Source: Actinomadura sp. J1-007 (GTDB lineage Bacteria; Actinomycetota; Actinomycetes; Streptosporangiales; Streptosporangiaceae). Taken from it: a stretch of DNA of 64,000 nucleotides. Positions 40,623 through 48,553 of this stretch are shown here, in pieces. Both the position numbers and the translations under genes were made by a program. Below the pieces are notes generated by a model. That model did no database searches and was not told the DNA's origin. It saw nothing but the letters and a program-made list of their open reading frames with translations. The DNA lies in contig NZ_WING01000003.1 in NCBI RefSeq assembly GCF_009793335.1, positions 186,001-250,000 of the forward strand, given 5' to 3'. The number at the start of each line of letters is the position of its first letter. Positions within the stretch are counted from its first letter, which is position 1.

Positions 40623-42058
40623 GCCGCGTCGAACGCCTTCAGAAGTCCACTCCGGCAGCCGCGTCGCGGACCGGGCTGTTGCTGGCGGTCGTCTGCGCGA
40701 CCATCTTCTTCGACGCGCTCGACCTGTCCATCACCCAGATAGCCCTGCCGAGCATCCAAGAAGGTCTGGGCATCTCCACGAGCGCCCTGCCCTGGGTCGC
40801 GACCGCCTACGTCGTGACGTACGGCGGCTTCCTGCTGCTCGGCGGCCGGGCGGGCGACCTGCTCGGCGCCCGGCCGGTCTTCCTCACCGGGCTGGCGATC
40901 TTCGGTGCCGCCTCGCTGGTGTGCGGGATCGCGGGCGGCGGCGGCGTCCTCATCGGCGCCCGGGCGGTCCAGGGGGTCGGCGCCGCGCTGACCGTCCCGA
41001 CCGCCGTCGCCACGCTCGCCGCCGCGTTCCCCGAGGGGCCGGCGCGCAACCGCGCGTTCGCCACGTTCACCGCCGCGGCGGCCAGCGGATTCAGCGCCGG
41101 TCTGGTGCTGGGCGGACTGATCACCAGTGGGCTGTCCTGGCGCTGGATCTTCCTCGCCAAGGTGCCCCTGGTCGCGGTCACCCTGGTCGCCGCCGTCCGA
41201 TCCGTACCCCGCTCCGGACCGCGCCGCCGCGGCGGATACGACGTCGCCGGGGCCTTGACCGGGACTGCCGGGGCGGTCCTCCTCCTCTACGGCATCACCC
41301 AGGCCGGAAACCCCACGGCGGGAACCTCCGCCACGGCCGTCCCGCTGGTCGCCGCCCTGCTGCTCCTGACCGCCTTCGTCCTCATCGAGACCCGCAGCGA
41401 GTCCCCGCTGCTCCCGCCACGGATCGTCCCGGCGGTGGCCGCCGCCGACACCGCCGCTCTCGCGATCCTCGCGGCGCCCTTCGGCGTCTCGTACATCGTC
41501 ACGCTGTATCTCCAGGACGTGCTGCACCACTCGCCGATGCACGCGGCGCTCACGCTGCTGCCGGGCAGCATCGCGTCCGCGCTGATCGGCCGCTACACGG
41601 CTCCACGGGCACTGGACAGGTTCGGTCTACGGGCCGTCTACTCCACGGCCCTGGTCATCGTCGCCGTCGGCAACGCGCCGCTCATCGTGCTCGCCCCCGA
41701 CCGGGCGGACCCGCTGGTCATAACGGCCACCCTGGTCTCCTTCGGGATCGGCATGGGCCTGGCCTACCCGGCCGCCACCGTCGGTGGCGTGTCCCGGATC
41801 GAACCCGCCGACCACGGCACGGCGGCCGGACTGAACAACACCGCCCTCCAACTCGGCGGCGGCATCGGCCTCGCCGCTGTCGCGGCCGCTGTCTCGGGAG
41901 GGCTCCACGGCCAGACCGCTAGCACCATCGCTCCAGAGGCGGCCCTGCACGCCGTACGACTCGGCGCCATCACCGTCACCCTGATCCCCCTCGCGGGCGC
42001 CGCCATCGCCCTGTTCGGCCTCCCCGCCGCACCGACTGAAGGAGTCCCATGCCGATAG
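40619..42058 (+). CDS. MFS drug exporter, DHA2 (14-helix) family
   Basis: A 479-aa transporter with 14 predicted membrane helices. Motif D1-like ALDLSITQIALPSI is in helix 1, motif A GGRAGDLLGARPVF follows helix 2, and motif C-like AAASGFSAGLVLGGLI is in helix 5, which marks exporters. Coupled to the SDR gene upstream; its last ten bases overlap the start of a truncated hydrolase gene (42049), suggesting that the original operon continued with that gene. Confidence 0.87.
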   Translation: MSRVERLQKSTPAAASRTGLLLAVVCATIFFDALDLSITQIALPSIQEGLGISTSALPWVATAYVVTYGGFLLLGGRAGDLLGARPVFLTGLAIFGAASLVCGIAGGGGVLIGARAVQGVGAALTVPTAVATLAAAFPEGPARNRAFATFTAAAASGFSAGLVLGGLITSGLSWRWIFLAKVPLVAVTLVAAVRSVPRSGPRRRGGYDVAGALTGTAGAVLLLYGITQAGNPTAGTSATAVPLVAALLLLTAFVLIETRSESPLLPPRIVPAVAAADTAALAILAAPFGVSYIVTLYLQDVLHHSPMHAALTLLPGSIASALIGRYTAPRALDRFGLRAVYSTALVIVAVGNAPLIVLAPDRADPLVITATLVSFGIGMGLAYPAATVGGVSRIEPADHGTAAGLNNTALQLGGGIGLAAVAAAVSGGLHGQTASTIAPEAALHAVRLGAITVTLIPLAGAAIALFGLPAAPTEGVPCR

Positions 42059-42237
42059 TCGCCTCCGGCACCGACGTGCACTACGCCATCACCGGCAACG
42101 GTCCCGGCCTCGTCCACGGCACAAGCCTGGACGCCGCCACGAACTACGGCCACCTGGTGGAACATTTCGCGGGCGACCGCGCGGTGAAGGCGGCGAACCC
42201 TGCGGGCCGACAAGGTGAGCGCTGTCGGGAGCCCTGA
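42049..42237 (+). pseudogene. Truncated alpha/beta hydrolase (N-terminal part only)
   Basis: Begins normally as MPIVASGTDVHYAITGNGPG, then LVHGTSLDAATNYGHLVEHF, the start of an alpha/beta hydrolase with its HGT oxyanion motif. After about 46 residues the homology ends, the sequence turns to low-complexity codons and stops at TGA 42235-42237. Two residues before HGT also appear to be missing compared with relatives. The overlap with the exporter stop shows that it was once an operon member. Insertion or deletion by the adjacent IS remnant is the likely cause. Confidence 0.7.
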
Positions 42238-42602
42238 TCACCGATGGGTTTTTAGTCAGGGTCTCAGCTTTGAGAACGTCCGCAGGGCACTCCGCGTTGT
42301 CACCGGGTTCGCTGGACAATACAAAACGCCAGGCCGGTGGAACTGGAGTGCAGGCTGAAATACTCCGACGCGGCCTTGGCCAGTTGTTCTATCGTGACGT
42401 GCTCAAGGAAATGGATCTTGTTTATCTTTGCTATGTCGAACGACGATCGCCGACACGATCCGCGAACGCCTGGCGTCCAGCCCGGCCTACCCGCCGCGCG
42501 CCCCTGAGCCGGTCGCCCAGCCGCAGCGCCGCGCCCGCCCGTCGTGCAACAGGCCGCACCGGGACCGGTCCACAGCGGCCAGGCGGCGGACGAGGACGTG
42601 GC
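42238..42602. other. Scar sequence between truncated hydrolase and IS remnant
   Basis: 365 bp, including a GC-poor block at about 42300-42440. No intact gene. The - strand reads KIHFLEHVTIEQLAKAASEY over the AT-rich part, which has a protein-like composition but no recognised family; it may be a foreign gene fragment. Confidence 0.45.
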
Positions 42603-42814
42603 GCCATCCCGGCCGTGCAGGCCACCGCGGTCGGTGGCCTTAACGCTCTGGCCGTCGATGATCCCCGCACTCGGCCACGCGTCCCGGCCTTCTTCTCCGA
42701 CATCGAACAGAACGGTCGGGCAGGAGGCCACGCCCGGCCAACCACGGTCTCCACACTCAAGGCACGACAACGGCCAGCACGCCCCACCCTGACCCTTTTC
42801 AGACACCCTCTAGT
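42603..42814 (-). mobile_element. IS5-like transposase fragment and possible element end
   Basis: Codons 42674-42603 give PSAGIIDGQSVKATDRGG then LHGRDG, matching the DDE-domain segment (IDSQSVK) of IS5/IS112-type transposases. The catalytic Asp is that of IIDGQSVK. Neither flank continues the family. Reading inward from 42814, CTAGAGGGTGTCTGAAAAGG looks like an IS terminus beside a CTAG target, but no matching opposite end was found. The element is a remnant without function. Confidence 0.6.
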
Positions 42815-42952
42815 GAGCGAGGCTCCGGATGACCTGGTTGGAGAGAAGGGCACCGCAGGTTCAAGCCTTGCCTCAGTGCAGAACGCGGCGGTCAGCGCCA
42901 CACCCGCTGATCGGATCTCGGCGAGGTGGGCGGCGAGTCGGCCACGAGCTCC

Positions 42953-43360
42953 TTAGTAGGGGAACACCGCCCTTTTATCGATCCACGTGACCCCTTTGTT
43001 GCGGCACAGGCAGAAGGGGTGTCCGATCGGGTCGGTGTAGACCCGCCAGCCGTAGCCCTCGGGTCCGATGAAGTCCTTCTGTAGCGTCGCGCCGAGTTCG
43101 AGGACGCGGCGCTGTTCGGGCTCGATCTCGTCCACTTCGAAGTCGAGGTGGAACTGCTTGGGGTGTTCGCTGTCGGGCCAGCGCGGGGGACGGTAGTCGT
43201 CCACCCGCTGGAAGGCCAGCTCGATCTCGCCGAAGGCGATGCCGGCCCAGTTGTCCTTGTCGTGGCTCTCCTTGATGGGACGGCCTGTCACCGCGGCATA
43301 GAAGGCCGCCAGCTTCATCGGGTTCGGGCAGTCGATGATGAAATCCGTGAGTTGGATCAT
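42953..43360 (-). CDS. VOC-family (glyoxalase-like) protein
   Basis: A 135-aa glyoxalase-like domain protein: DFIIDCPNPMKLAAFYAAVTG, FHLDFEVDEIE and DPIGHPFCLC near the end are typical. Such proteins may bind or modify a small hydrophobic compound, or confer resistance. ATG at 43360 is used; no strong ribosome site precedes it. It is followed by 200 bp containing only scar sequence. The gene appears intact despite its position beside the IS remnant. Confidence 0.83.
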   Translation of the reverse strand: MIQLTDFIIDCPNPMKLAAFYAAVTGRPIKESHDKDNWAGIAFGEIELAFQRVDDYRPPRWPDSEHPKQFHLDFEVDEIEPEQRRVLELGATLQKDFIGPEGYGWRVYTDPIGHPFCLCRNKGVTWIDKRAVFPY

Positions 43361-43476
43361 CAGGCGATCTTGCCACAGGCAGAGAATCGGCCAATAGCGC
43401 GCCGCGCAGCGTCCAATGAGTCCTTTCAGCGCGCGGATGGTTTTGGCGAGGCTGCCGGCGGGGTGGGGCCGCGCAC

Positions 43477-43977
43477 TCATGTGCGCTGCCGCTCCTGCTG
43501 CTGGATCAGCTCCTCGACCGCGCTCGGCAGGTTCGTCTCGAAGTCGATCAGCTTCACCCAGGTCGGGGTGACGACGATCCGGACCATGCCGTCGTAGAGC
43601 GAACGCACCTGCGCCTCCCACTCGACGCGCTGCTCGGGCGTCATCTGGTAGCTGCCGTTCATCTGGAGGTACTCGTCCGGGATGCCTTCGACGGCGTCCA
43701 GTTCGGCGCGTCCGCGGATGAGCAGGAGCTTGGGCGGGTGCACCTCGGTGTCGATCGTCAGGGCCACCGCCGGGTTCGCGCGCAGCGAGTGGAGCTTCGG
43801 CGCGTTCGTCGAGGTGCACATGACGACCTGCGAGCCGTTCCAGGTGAACCCGATCGGAACGTTGCGGGGCGTGCCGTCCTTCGCGACGTACGCCAGGCGG
43901 GTCAGGTCGCGGGCCAGCAGTTCCTGGCTGATCGGCCGGTTCAGGACCTCGGTGATCTCGTTCTGTCGCACGGTCAT
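43477..43977 (-). CDS. Pyridoxamine 5'-phosphate oxidase-like (F420/FMN) protein
   Basis: A 166-aa split-barrel protein of the PPOX family. Typical features are LARDLTRLAYVAKDGTPRNVP, IGFTWNGSQVVMCT and a KLHSLRANP segment that contacts the cofactor. In actinomycetes close relatives bind F420 or heme. ATG at 43977 follows GGGAGAG. It lies downstream of the ECF41 sigma gene on the same strand with a 120-bp gap, so co-transcription is possible. Confidence 0.83.
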   Translation of the reverse strand: MTVRQNEITEVLNRPISQELLARDLTRLAYVAKDGTPRNVPIGFTWNGSQVVMCTSTNAPKLHSLRANPAVALTIDTEVHPPKLLLIRGRAELDAVEGIPDEYLQMNGSYQMTPEQRVEWEAQVRSLYDGMVRIVVTPTWVKLIDFETNLPSAVEELIQQQERQRT

Positions 43978-44097
43978 CTCTCCCACTGTCGTTCGCCACG
44001 TCCGCTGCCGCGGCCCCTCTCGGCCGCTCGCACCCCTGGGACGGAGCCGGTACGGCCTTCTCGACACCCGAGCGCACAGATCTCGAAGAATTCGCTT

Positions 44098-44970
44098 CTA
44101 CACGACCCACGATGGGACGGCCTTGCCCAGCCGGACCGGGTCGGTGAGCCCTCGGATGACCGTGACGGCACCGTCCGCGACCGTGAAGGCCATGACCGTG
44201 ACGGGACGCCCGCCGACGGTGATGAGGACGCCCGGGACGCCGTCCACGAGCGCCGGGTACGCCTTCGCGTCCGGGCGCGCGAACCTGCGAGCCTGGGCCG
44301 CGACCTCCCCCGCGCCGCGGACGACGAAGGTCCCATCTGGGCTCTGTGCCCGCAGCTCGACATCGGGGGCGAGCACGGACAGCAGCGCGGCGACGTCGCC
44401 CCTGCCCGCCGCCGCGAGGAACGCGTCCACCACGTTCCTGGCCGCGGCGTGGGCGTCGGCGGCGGAGGTGCCCGACCGCAGCCGGCCCCGGGCCCGGCTG
44501 GCGAGCATCTTGGTGGCCGCGGTGCTCCGGCCGAGAATGGCCGCGATCGTGCTGAACGGGATCTCGAAGATGTCGTGCAGCACGAACGACACGCGTTCGG
44601 CCGGGGTGAGGGCGTCCATGACGACGTAGAGCGCGAGGCCGACGGAGTCGGCGAGCAGAGCCTCTTCCTCGGGGTCGGTCCGGGCGTCGCCCATCGCCTC
44701 CCGCGGGAGAGCGCCGACGTCGAGGACGAGCGGCTGCTCGCCCCGCACCCCGCGCTTTCGGAGCGCGTCCAGGCAGACCCGGCCGGTGACCGTGGTGAGC
44801 CAGCCGCGCAGATCCTCGATCCCCTCGCGGCCGGTCCGCGCGAGCCGCAGCCACGCCTCCTGGACGGCGTCGTCCGCGTCGGCGTGCGAGCCGAGCATGC
44901 GAAAGGCGATCGCGTGGAGGTAGGAGCGGTGGGTCTCGAACTCCGCGGCGAGCTCTTCCTCTTCGGTCAC
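44098..44970 (-). CDS. ECF41-type sigma factor with SnoaL-like C-terminal domain
   Basis: A 290-aa sigma factor: region 2 (YLHAIAFRMLGSHADADDAVQ), region 4 (IFEIPFSTIAAILGRSTAATKMLASRAR split as IFEIPFSTIAAILGRS and AATKMLASRARGRL) and a C-terminal SnoaL/NTF2-like domain (VVDAFLAAAGRGDVAALLSVLAPDVE). In the ECF41 group this domain modulates activity in place of an anti-sigma factor. ATG at 44970. It diverges from a carboxymuconolactone decarboxylase-like gene, the classical ECF41 target arrangement. Confidence 0.9.
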   Translation of the reverse strand: MTEEEELAAEFETHRSYLHAIAFRMLGSHADADDAVQEAWLRLARTGREGIEDLRGWLTTVTGRVCLDALRKRGVRGEQPLVLDVGALPREAMGDARTDPEEEALLADSVGLALYVVMDALTPAERVSFVLHDIFEIPFSTIAAILGRSTAATKMLASRARGRLRSGTSAADAHAAARNVVDAFLAAAGRGDVAALLSVLAPDVELRAQSPDGTFVVRGAGEVAAQARRFARPDAKAYPALVDGVPGVLITVGGRPVTVMAFTVADGAVTVIRGLTDPVRLGKAVPSWVV

Positions 44971-44992
44971 GGTTCTCCTTGGTCTGCGGGGG

Positions 44993-45050
44993 TGTCACCA
45001 CCAGGACGTACCGCGCGCCGGTGAGGTAACGCCCCGGGCTCCGTTACCTC
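44993..45050. promoter_or_regulatory. ECF41/CMD intergenic region with TGTCAC box and 9-bp inverted repeat
   Basis: TGTCACC at 44993-44999 resembles the ECF41 -35 element (TGTCACA from family knowledge); 16 bp downstream reads CGCC where CGTC would be expected. Further on, GAGGTAACG (45023-45031) and CGTTACCTC (45042-45050) form a perfect inverted repeat, possibly an additional regulator site or mRNA hairpin in the CMD leader. Confidence 0.5.
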
Positions 45051-45101
45051 CTGCGGCGGCCGGACGTCGTAGTGCCGTCCACCGACCATGAAGGAGAGAT
45101 G

Positions 45102-45554
45102 ATGACACGCATCCAGAACCCGGAGAGCCAGCCCGACATCATGCCGGGCATCCAGAACCTCTACAAAGCCGTGTACGCAGGCGGCGCACCGCGCCAGACG
45201 CTTGAGCTGGTGCACCTGCGCGCCAGCCAGATCAACGGCTGTAGCGCCTGCGTCGATGCCGGCGCCACGAGCGCGGCGCAGGCCGGTGTCGCCCCCGAGA
45301 AGCTGATCAACCTCGCCGCCTGGTACGAGAACCCGCTCTTCGACGATGCCGAGCGGGCCGCGCTGGCGCTCACCGAGGCCGCGACCCGGCTCGCCGACCG
45401 GCCCGGCGCGGTCACCGACGAGATCTGGGCCGAGGCGGCGAAGCACTACGACGAGCGGCAGCTCGGCGCCCTGGTGCTGATGGTGGCGATCACCAACTTC
45501 TTCAACCGCATCAACACCACTCTCCGGGTGCCCGCCGGGACGCGCTGGGACTGA
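45102..45554 (+). CDS. Carboxymuconolactone decarboxylase/AhpD-like protein, ECF41 target
   Basis: A 150-aa AhpD-fold protein. The redox motif is NGCSACVDAGA (Cys47, Cys50); the family's CxxCxxxH has Gly54 in place of His, which would remove the proton relay of the peroxidase mechanism. Glu35 (LELVHLR) is kept. ATG at 45102 is preferred over the adjacent ATG at 45099 because AAGGAG is then 5 bp away. Divergent placement from the ECF41 sigma gene is the standard signal of its regulon. Confidence 0.85.
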   Translation: MTRIQNPESQPDIMPGIQNLYKAVYAGGAPRQTLELVHLRASQINGCSACVDAGATSAAQAGVAPEKLINLAAWYENPLFDDAERAALALTEAATRLADRPGAVTDEIWAEAAKHYDERQLGALVLMVAITNFFNRINTTLRVPAGTRWD

Positions 45555-45601
45555 CGCCGGACCGCCGCGCCGTCCAGTCCGGCGGGCGCGGAGCCGCGTG
45601 G

Positions 45602-45631
45602 GTGGCGGGAGCGGCCGGCCGTTCCCGCCAC
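45602..45631. terminator. Hairpin terminator between convergent genes
   Basis: GTGGCGGGA (45602-45610) pairs with TCCCGCCAC (45623-45631) around a GC-rich, partly self-complementary loop. It sits between the CMD stop (45554) and the hydrolase stop (45691). No T-tract. Confidence 0.65.
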
Positions 45632-45690
45632 GGTCCGACGGTGCAGCTCGACGGCGTCACCCGAACCGCTCCAGACTCAGGTGCAGGCCC

Positions 45691-46635
45691 TTACTTGGAT
45701 TCGAGTCGGCCCAAGGGGGCGGGGCTCTCCGACAGTGCCTTCTGTGCGGCGGTCCAACTGGTGTCCTCGATGCCGAGCGCATGGCGGAGGTAGGCCCAGG
45801 TGGTCCGCTGGATCAGGGCGACGCGCTCGGGGTTCTCGTCCGTCGTCTCCTGGACCTCGTAGCCGGCGATCCCGCCGAGCGAGTGCTCCCCGCCGAACAG
45901 GGTGAGCAGGCTCTTGGGCCCCGGGCTCAGGTGGTACGGGTCGGCGAGCCACTCCGGTCCCCGGACCGACAGCGGAAGGTCGTCCTTGTCTCCCATGACC
46001 ACGAGCGCCGGCGTGGTCATGTTCGCGAAGCTCGGGTTCATGAACGGGAAGTGCTCGGCCGCGTACGGCGTCAGGTCGGCCCCGCCCTTTCCGGCCGTGG
46101 CGATGAGCACGCCCGCCTTGATTCGCGCGTCCGACAGGTCCTTCTCCTCTTGGCTCACGGGGTCGAGGACGCGCAGGCCGAGCAGGTTGCCCGCCGTCTG
46201 CCCGCCGAAGGAGTGCCCGGCGGCGGCGATGCGGCTCCGGTCGAGCCGTCCGCTGAGCCCGGGAACGGCGGCCTCCAGCACGTCGAGCCGGTCGAGGACG
46301 CGCTTCATGTCCTCGACGCGGAAACGCCAGATCCGCGGTGTGCGGGGATCGTCCTGGGAAAGCCCCGCCGTCCTGGAGTCGAGATGGGTGGGCTGGATCA
46401 CCACGAAGCCGTGCGCGGCCCAGAAGTCGGCCAGCGGGCCGTAGCCGTTCAGCGACGAGCCGAAGCCGTGCGAGAACACGATGATCGGCAGTTCGCTCCC
46501 GGTCGCCGGCGCGGAGATCCTGACCTCCAGGTCGTCACCGCGGCCGGGTGCTCGCAGTACCACCGGCTTCACCGAGACGACGGGGCTGGGCGCGGGGAGG
46601 GCCGGTCCCGCCGTCGCCCTGTCTGATGCGTTCAT
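45691..46635 (-). CDS. Alpha/beta hydrolase (dienelactone/chlorophyllase/PAF-AH-like)
   Basis: A 314-aa hydrolase without a signal peptide. VFSHGFGSS holds the oxyanion region, AAAGHSFGG the Ser nucleophile, VVMGDKDDLP the acid and GGEHSLGG the His. The GHSFGG and SHGFG pattern matches the polyester-hydrolase/PAF-acetylhydrolase neighbourhood of the superfamily. ATG at 46635. It diverges from TetR at 46756 over two clear operators and is therefore probably inducible. Confidence 0.85.
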   Translation of the reverse strand: MNASDRATAGPALPAPSPVVSVKPVVLRAPGRGDDLEVRISAPATGSELPIIVFSHGFGSSLNGYGPLADFWAAHGFVVIQPTHLDSRTAGLSQDDPRTPRIWRFRVEDMKRVLDRLDVLEAAVPGLSGRLDRSRIAAAGHSFGGQTAGNLLGLRVLDPVSQEEKDLSDARIKAGVLIATAGKGGADLTPYAAEHFPFMNPSFANMTTPALVVMGDKDDLPLSVRGPEWLADPYHLSPGPKSLLTLFGGEHSLGGIAGYEVQETTDENPERVALIQRTTWAYLRHALGIEDTSWTAAQKALSESPAPLGRLESK

Positions 46636-46686
46636 GGCAGCTCTTCCTTCAGCGGTCGCCGGGTCCTGGACCTGGCATAATGAAAA

Positions 46687-46727
46687 CGGGACGTTGTCCC
46701 GATTCGAAGATATGGGACAGTGTCCCG
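46687..46727. promoter_or_regulatory. Two TetR operators GGGAC-N3-GTCCC
   Basis: CGGGAC-GTT-GTCCCG at 46687-46701 and GGGAC-AGT-GTCCC at 46714-46726, starts about 26 bp apart, in the gap between the hydrolase and tetR. Both are perfect inverted repeats. Confidence 0.88.
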
Positions 46728-46755
46728 TTTAGCAAGCCAGGGGAAGGGCGGCGCG

Positions 46756-47349
46756 GTGAGCGGCGACGATCGGAACGCGGGGCGCGCGCCCCGGACCAAG
46801 CGGGCGGACGCGCGACGCAACGAGCAGGCCCTGCTCGACTCGGCGGCCGCGGTCTTCGTCACGTCGGGCGTGGAGGCGCCGATCCGCGACATCGCGGCGA
46901 AGGCCGGGGTCGGGACGGCGACGATCTACCGCCACTTCCCGACCCGGGCGGATCTCATCGTCGCCGTCTACCGGCACCAGGTCGAGGCCCTCGCCGAGGA
47001 GGGCCCCTCCCTGCTGGCGACCAGCGCGACCCCCTACGCCGCGCTGGAACGATGGATCGACCACTTCGTCGACTTCGTCGTCACCAAGCAGGGCCTCGCC
47101 GCCGTGCTGCAATCCGACGACCCCTGCTTCGACCCGCTGCACTTCTACTTCCTCGAACGGCTCGTGCCCGTGTGCGCCGAGCTGCTCGACGCCGCGGCGG
47201 GTTCGGGTGAGATCCGTTCCGACCTGGACGCGTACGAACTCATGCGCGGCATCGGGGGCCTGTGCGCAGGAGGCGGCGGCAACCTCCGCTACGACGCGCG
47301 GCGACTGGTCGAGATCCTCATCGCGGGACTGCGCCGACCGAACCGATGA
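46756..47349 (+). CDS. TetR-family regulator
   Basis: A 197-aa TetR protein: helix-turn-helix IAAKAGVGTATIYRHFPTRADLI and a ligand domain with LERWIDHFVDFVVTKQGLA, typical of the group around small xenobiotic repressors. GTG at 46756 follows AGGGGAAGGG; an in-frame ATG at 46720 lies inside the second operator and is less likely. Expected to repress the divergent hydrolase and itself. Confidence 0.86.
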   Translation: MSGDDRNAGRAPRTKRADARRNEQALLDSAAAVFVTSGVEAPIRDIAAKAGVGTATIYRHFPTRADLIVAVYRHQVEALAEEGPSLLATSATPYAALERWIDHFVDFVVTKQGLAAVLQSDDPCFDPLHFYFLERLVPVCAELLDAAAGSGEIRSDLDAYELMRGIGGLCAGGGGNLRYDARRLVEILIAGLRRPNR

Positions 47350-47386
47350 GAACGCCCGGAGCGCGCACGGACACCGGCGCGGTGCG

Positions 47387-48529
47387 TCAGCGCAGGTCGC
47401 GGATGAGGTCGCCGAGGGCGGCGTCGACCTTGCCGGTGTCGTAGGCGTCCGTGTCGATCAGCAGGGTCACGGCCCGCCGGCCGTCCTCGGTGACGGCGTT
47501 CATGAACTCGTGGCCGCTGGGCATGCCGCCGCTGTGACCCCACGTGGCGACGCCCGGGGTGAGGTTGAAGCGCTGGATGCCCAGGCCGTAGCCCTCGCCG
47601 GAGCCGTCCGCAACGGTCCGTTTCATCTCGGCGAGCTGGGCGGGGGCCAGCAGCTTCTCGGTCAGCAGCGCGATCCAGAAGGCGGTCGTGTCGGCTCCGG
47701 TGGAGATCAGCTCCCCGGACGCGTCGGCCTCGGAGGTGTTCCACTCCGTCCTGTCCACCAGGGAACGGCCCAGCTTCTTGTAGCTCCGCAGGTCCGGCTT
47801 GCGGATCGTGGTCTGGTCGCCGGGCCAGTAGGTTTCGCGGAGTCCGAGGGGTTGGATGATCCGCTGGGTGATCTCGGTGCCGATGTCGTGGCCGGTGACC
47901 TTCTGGACGATCAGCCCGGCCAGGTTGTAGTTGGTGTTGGCGTAGGCGAAGCCGGAGGGGGCGCGGTCATCGGGCGGGGGCAGGGGCAGCGCCTGCTGGA
48001 CGGTCTGCAAGGGTTCGATGTGGTCCCAGCGGTGCGCCTCCTCGTCCTCCCAGAACGGCGCGTCCAGATAGTCGGGCAGGCCGCTGGTGTGCTGCAAAAG
48101 CTGCCGCACAGTGATCTTCCGGCCGTCGTAGTCCTTGGTACGGACCAGACCCGGCAGGTAGTAGTCGACGGTGTCTTGGAGCTTGACCTTGCCTTCGCCC
48201 ACCAGTTGAAGCACCACCGTGGCCGTCCACGTCTTGGTGTCACTGCCGATACGGCTGTGCTCGTCGCCCGCGACCTCGCGGCCCGTCGCGCGGTCGGCCA
48301 GGCCGACGCCGCCGTTCCAGACGCCGCAGTTCGGACTCTTCACCGTCATGACGATTCCGGGAGCGCCGACGCCTTTCAGTGCGTTCAGCGCGGTCTGGAT
48401 GGGCTTGGTGTCGCACCCTCGCCCGGCCGACGCGGCGGGGGCGGCGTGCGCGGCGGCGGGCGCGGTGGAGGCCGTTCCCAGAGAGGCCGCGATCGCCAGG
48501 GCCACGACGGCACTCGTTCTGCCCAGCAT
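47387..48529 (-). CDS. Secreted serine hydrolase (D,D-carboxypeptidase-like), copy 1
   Basis: A 380-aa class C beta-lactamase-fold protein with a Sec signal peptide (GRTSAVVALAIAASLGTAS). SxxK is SDTK (Ser96, Lys99), YxN is YAN in FAYANTNYNLAG, LLQHTSGLPDY is conserved, and the third motif is HSG (WGHSGGMPSGH). It probably acts on D-Ala-D-Ala-like peptides or esters outside the cell. It lies 24 bp after copy 2 on the same strand, so they form an operon-like pair; a central tract is nearly identical between them. Confidence 0.85.
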   Translation of the reverse strand: MLGRTSAVVALAIAASLGTASTAPAAAHAAPAASAGRGCDTKPIQTALNALKGVGAPGIVMTVKSPNCGVWNGGVGLADRATGREVAGDEHSRIGSDTKTWTATVVLQLVGEGKVKLQDTVDYYLPGLVRTKDYDGRKITVRQLLQHTSGLPDYLDAPFWEDEEAHRWDHIEPLQTVQQALPLPPPDDRAPSGFAYANTNYNLAGLIVQKVTGHDIGTEITQRIIQPLGLRETYWPGDQTTIRKPDLRSYKKLGRSLVDRTEWNTSEADASGELISTGADTTAFWIALLTEKLLAPAQLAEMKRTVADGSGEGYGLGIQRFNLTPGVATWGHSGGMPSGHEFMNAVTEDGRRAVTLLIDTDAYDTGKVDAALGDLIRDLR

Positions 48530-48553
48530 GATGTCTCCTTCTGTTTCCGCCGG

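Noticed and set aside
42544..42792. + strand frame opposite the transposase fragment
   Set aside because: Shadow of the transposase codons; frames of this type are often misannotated as hypothetical proteins.
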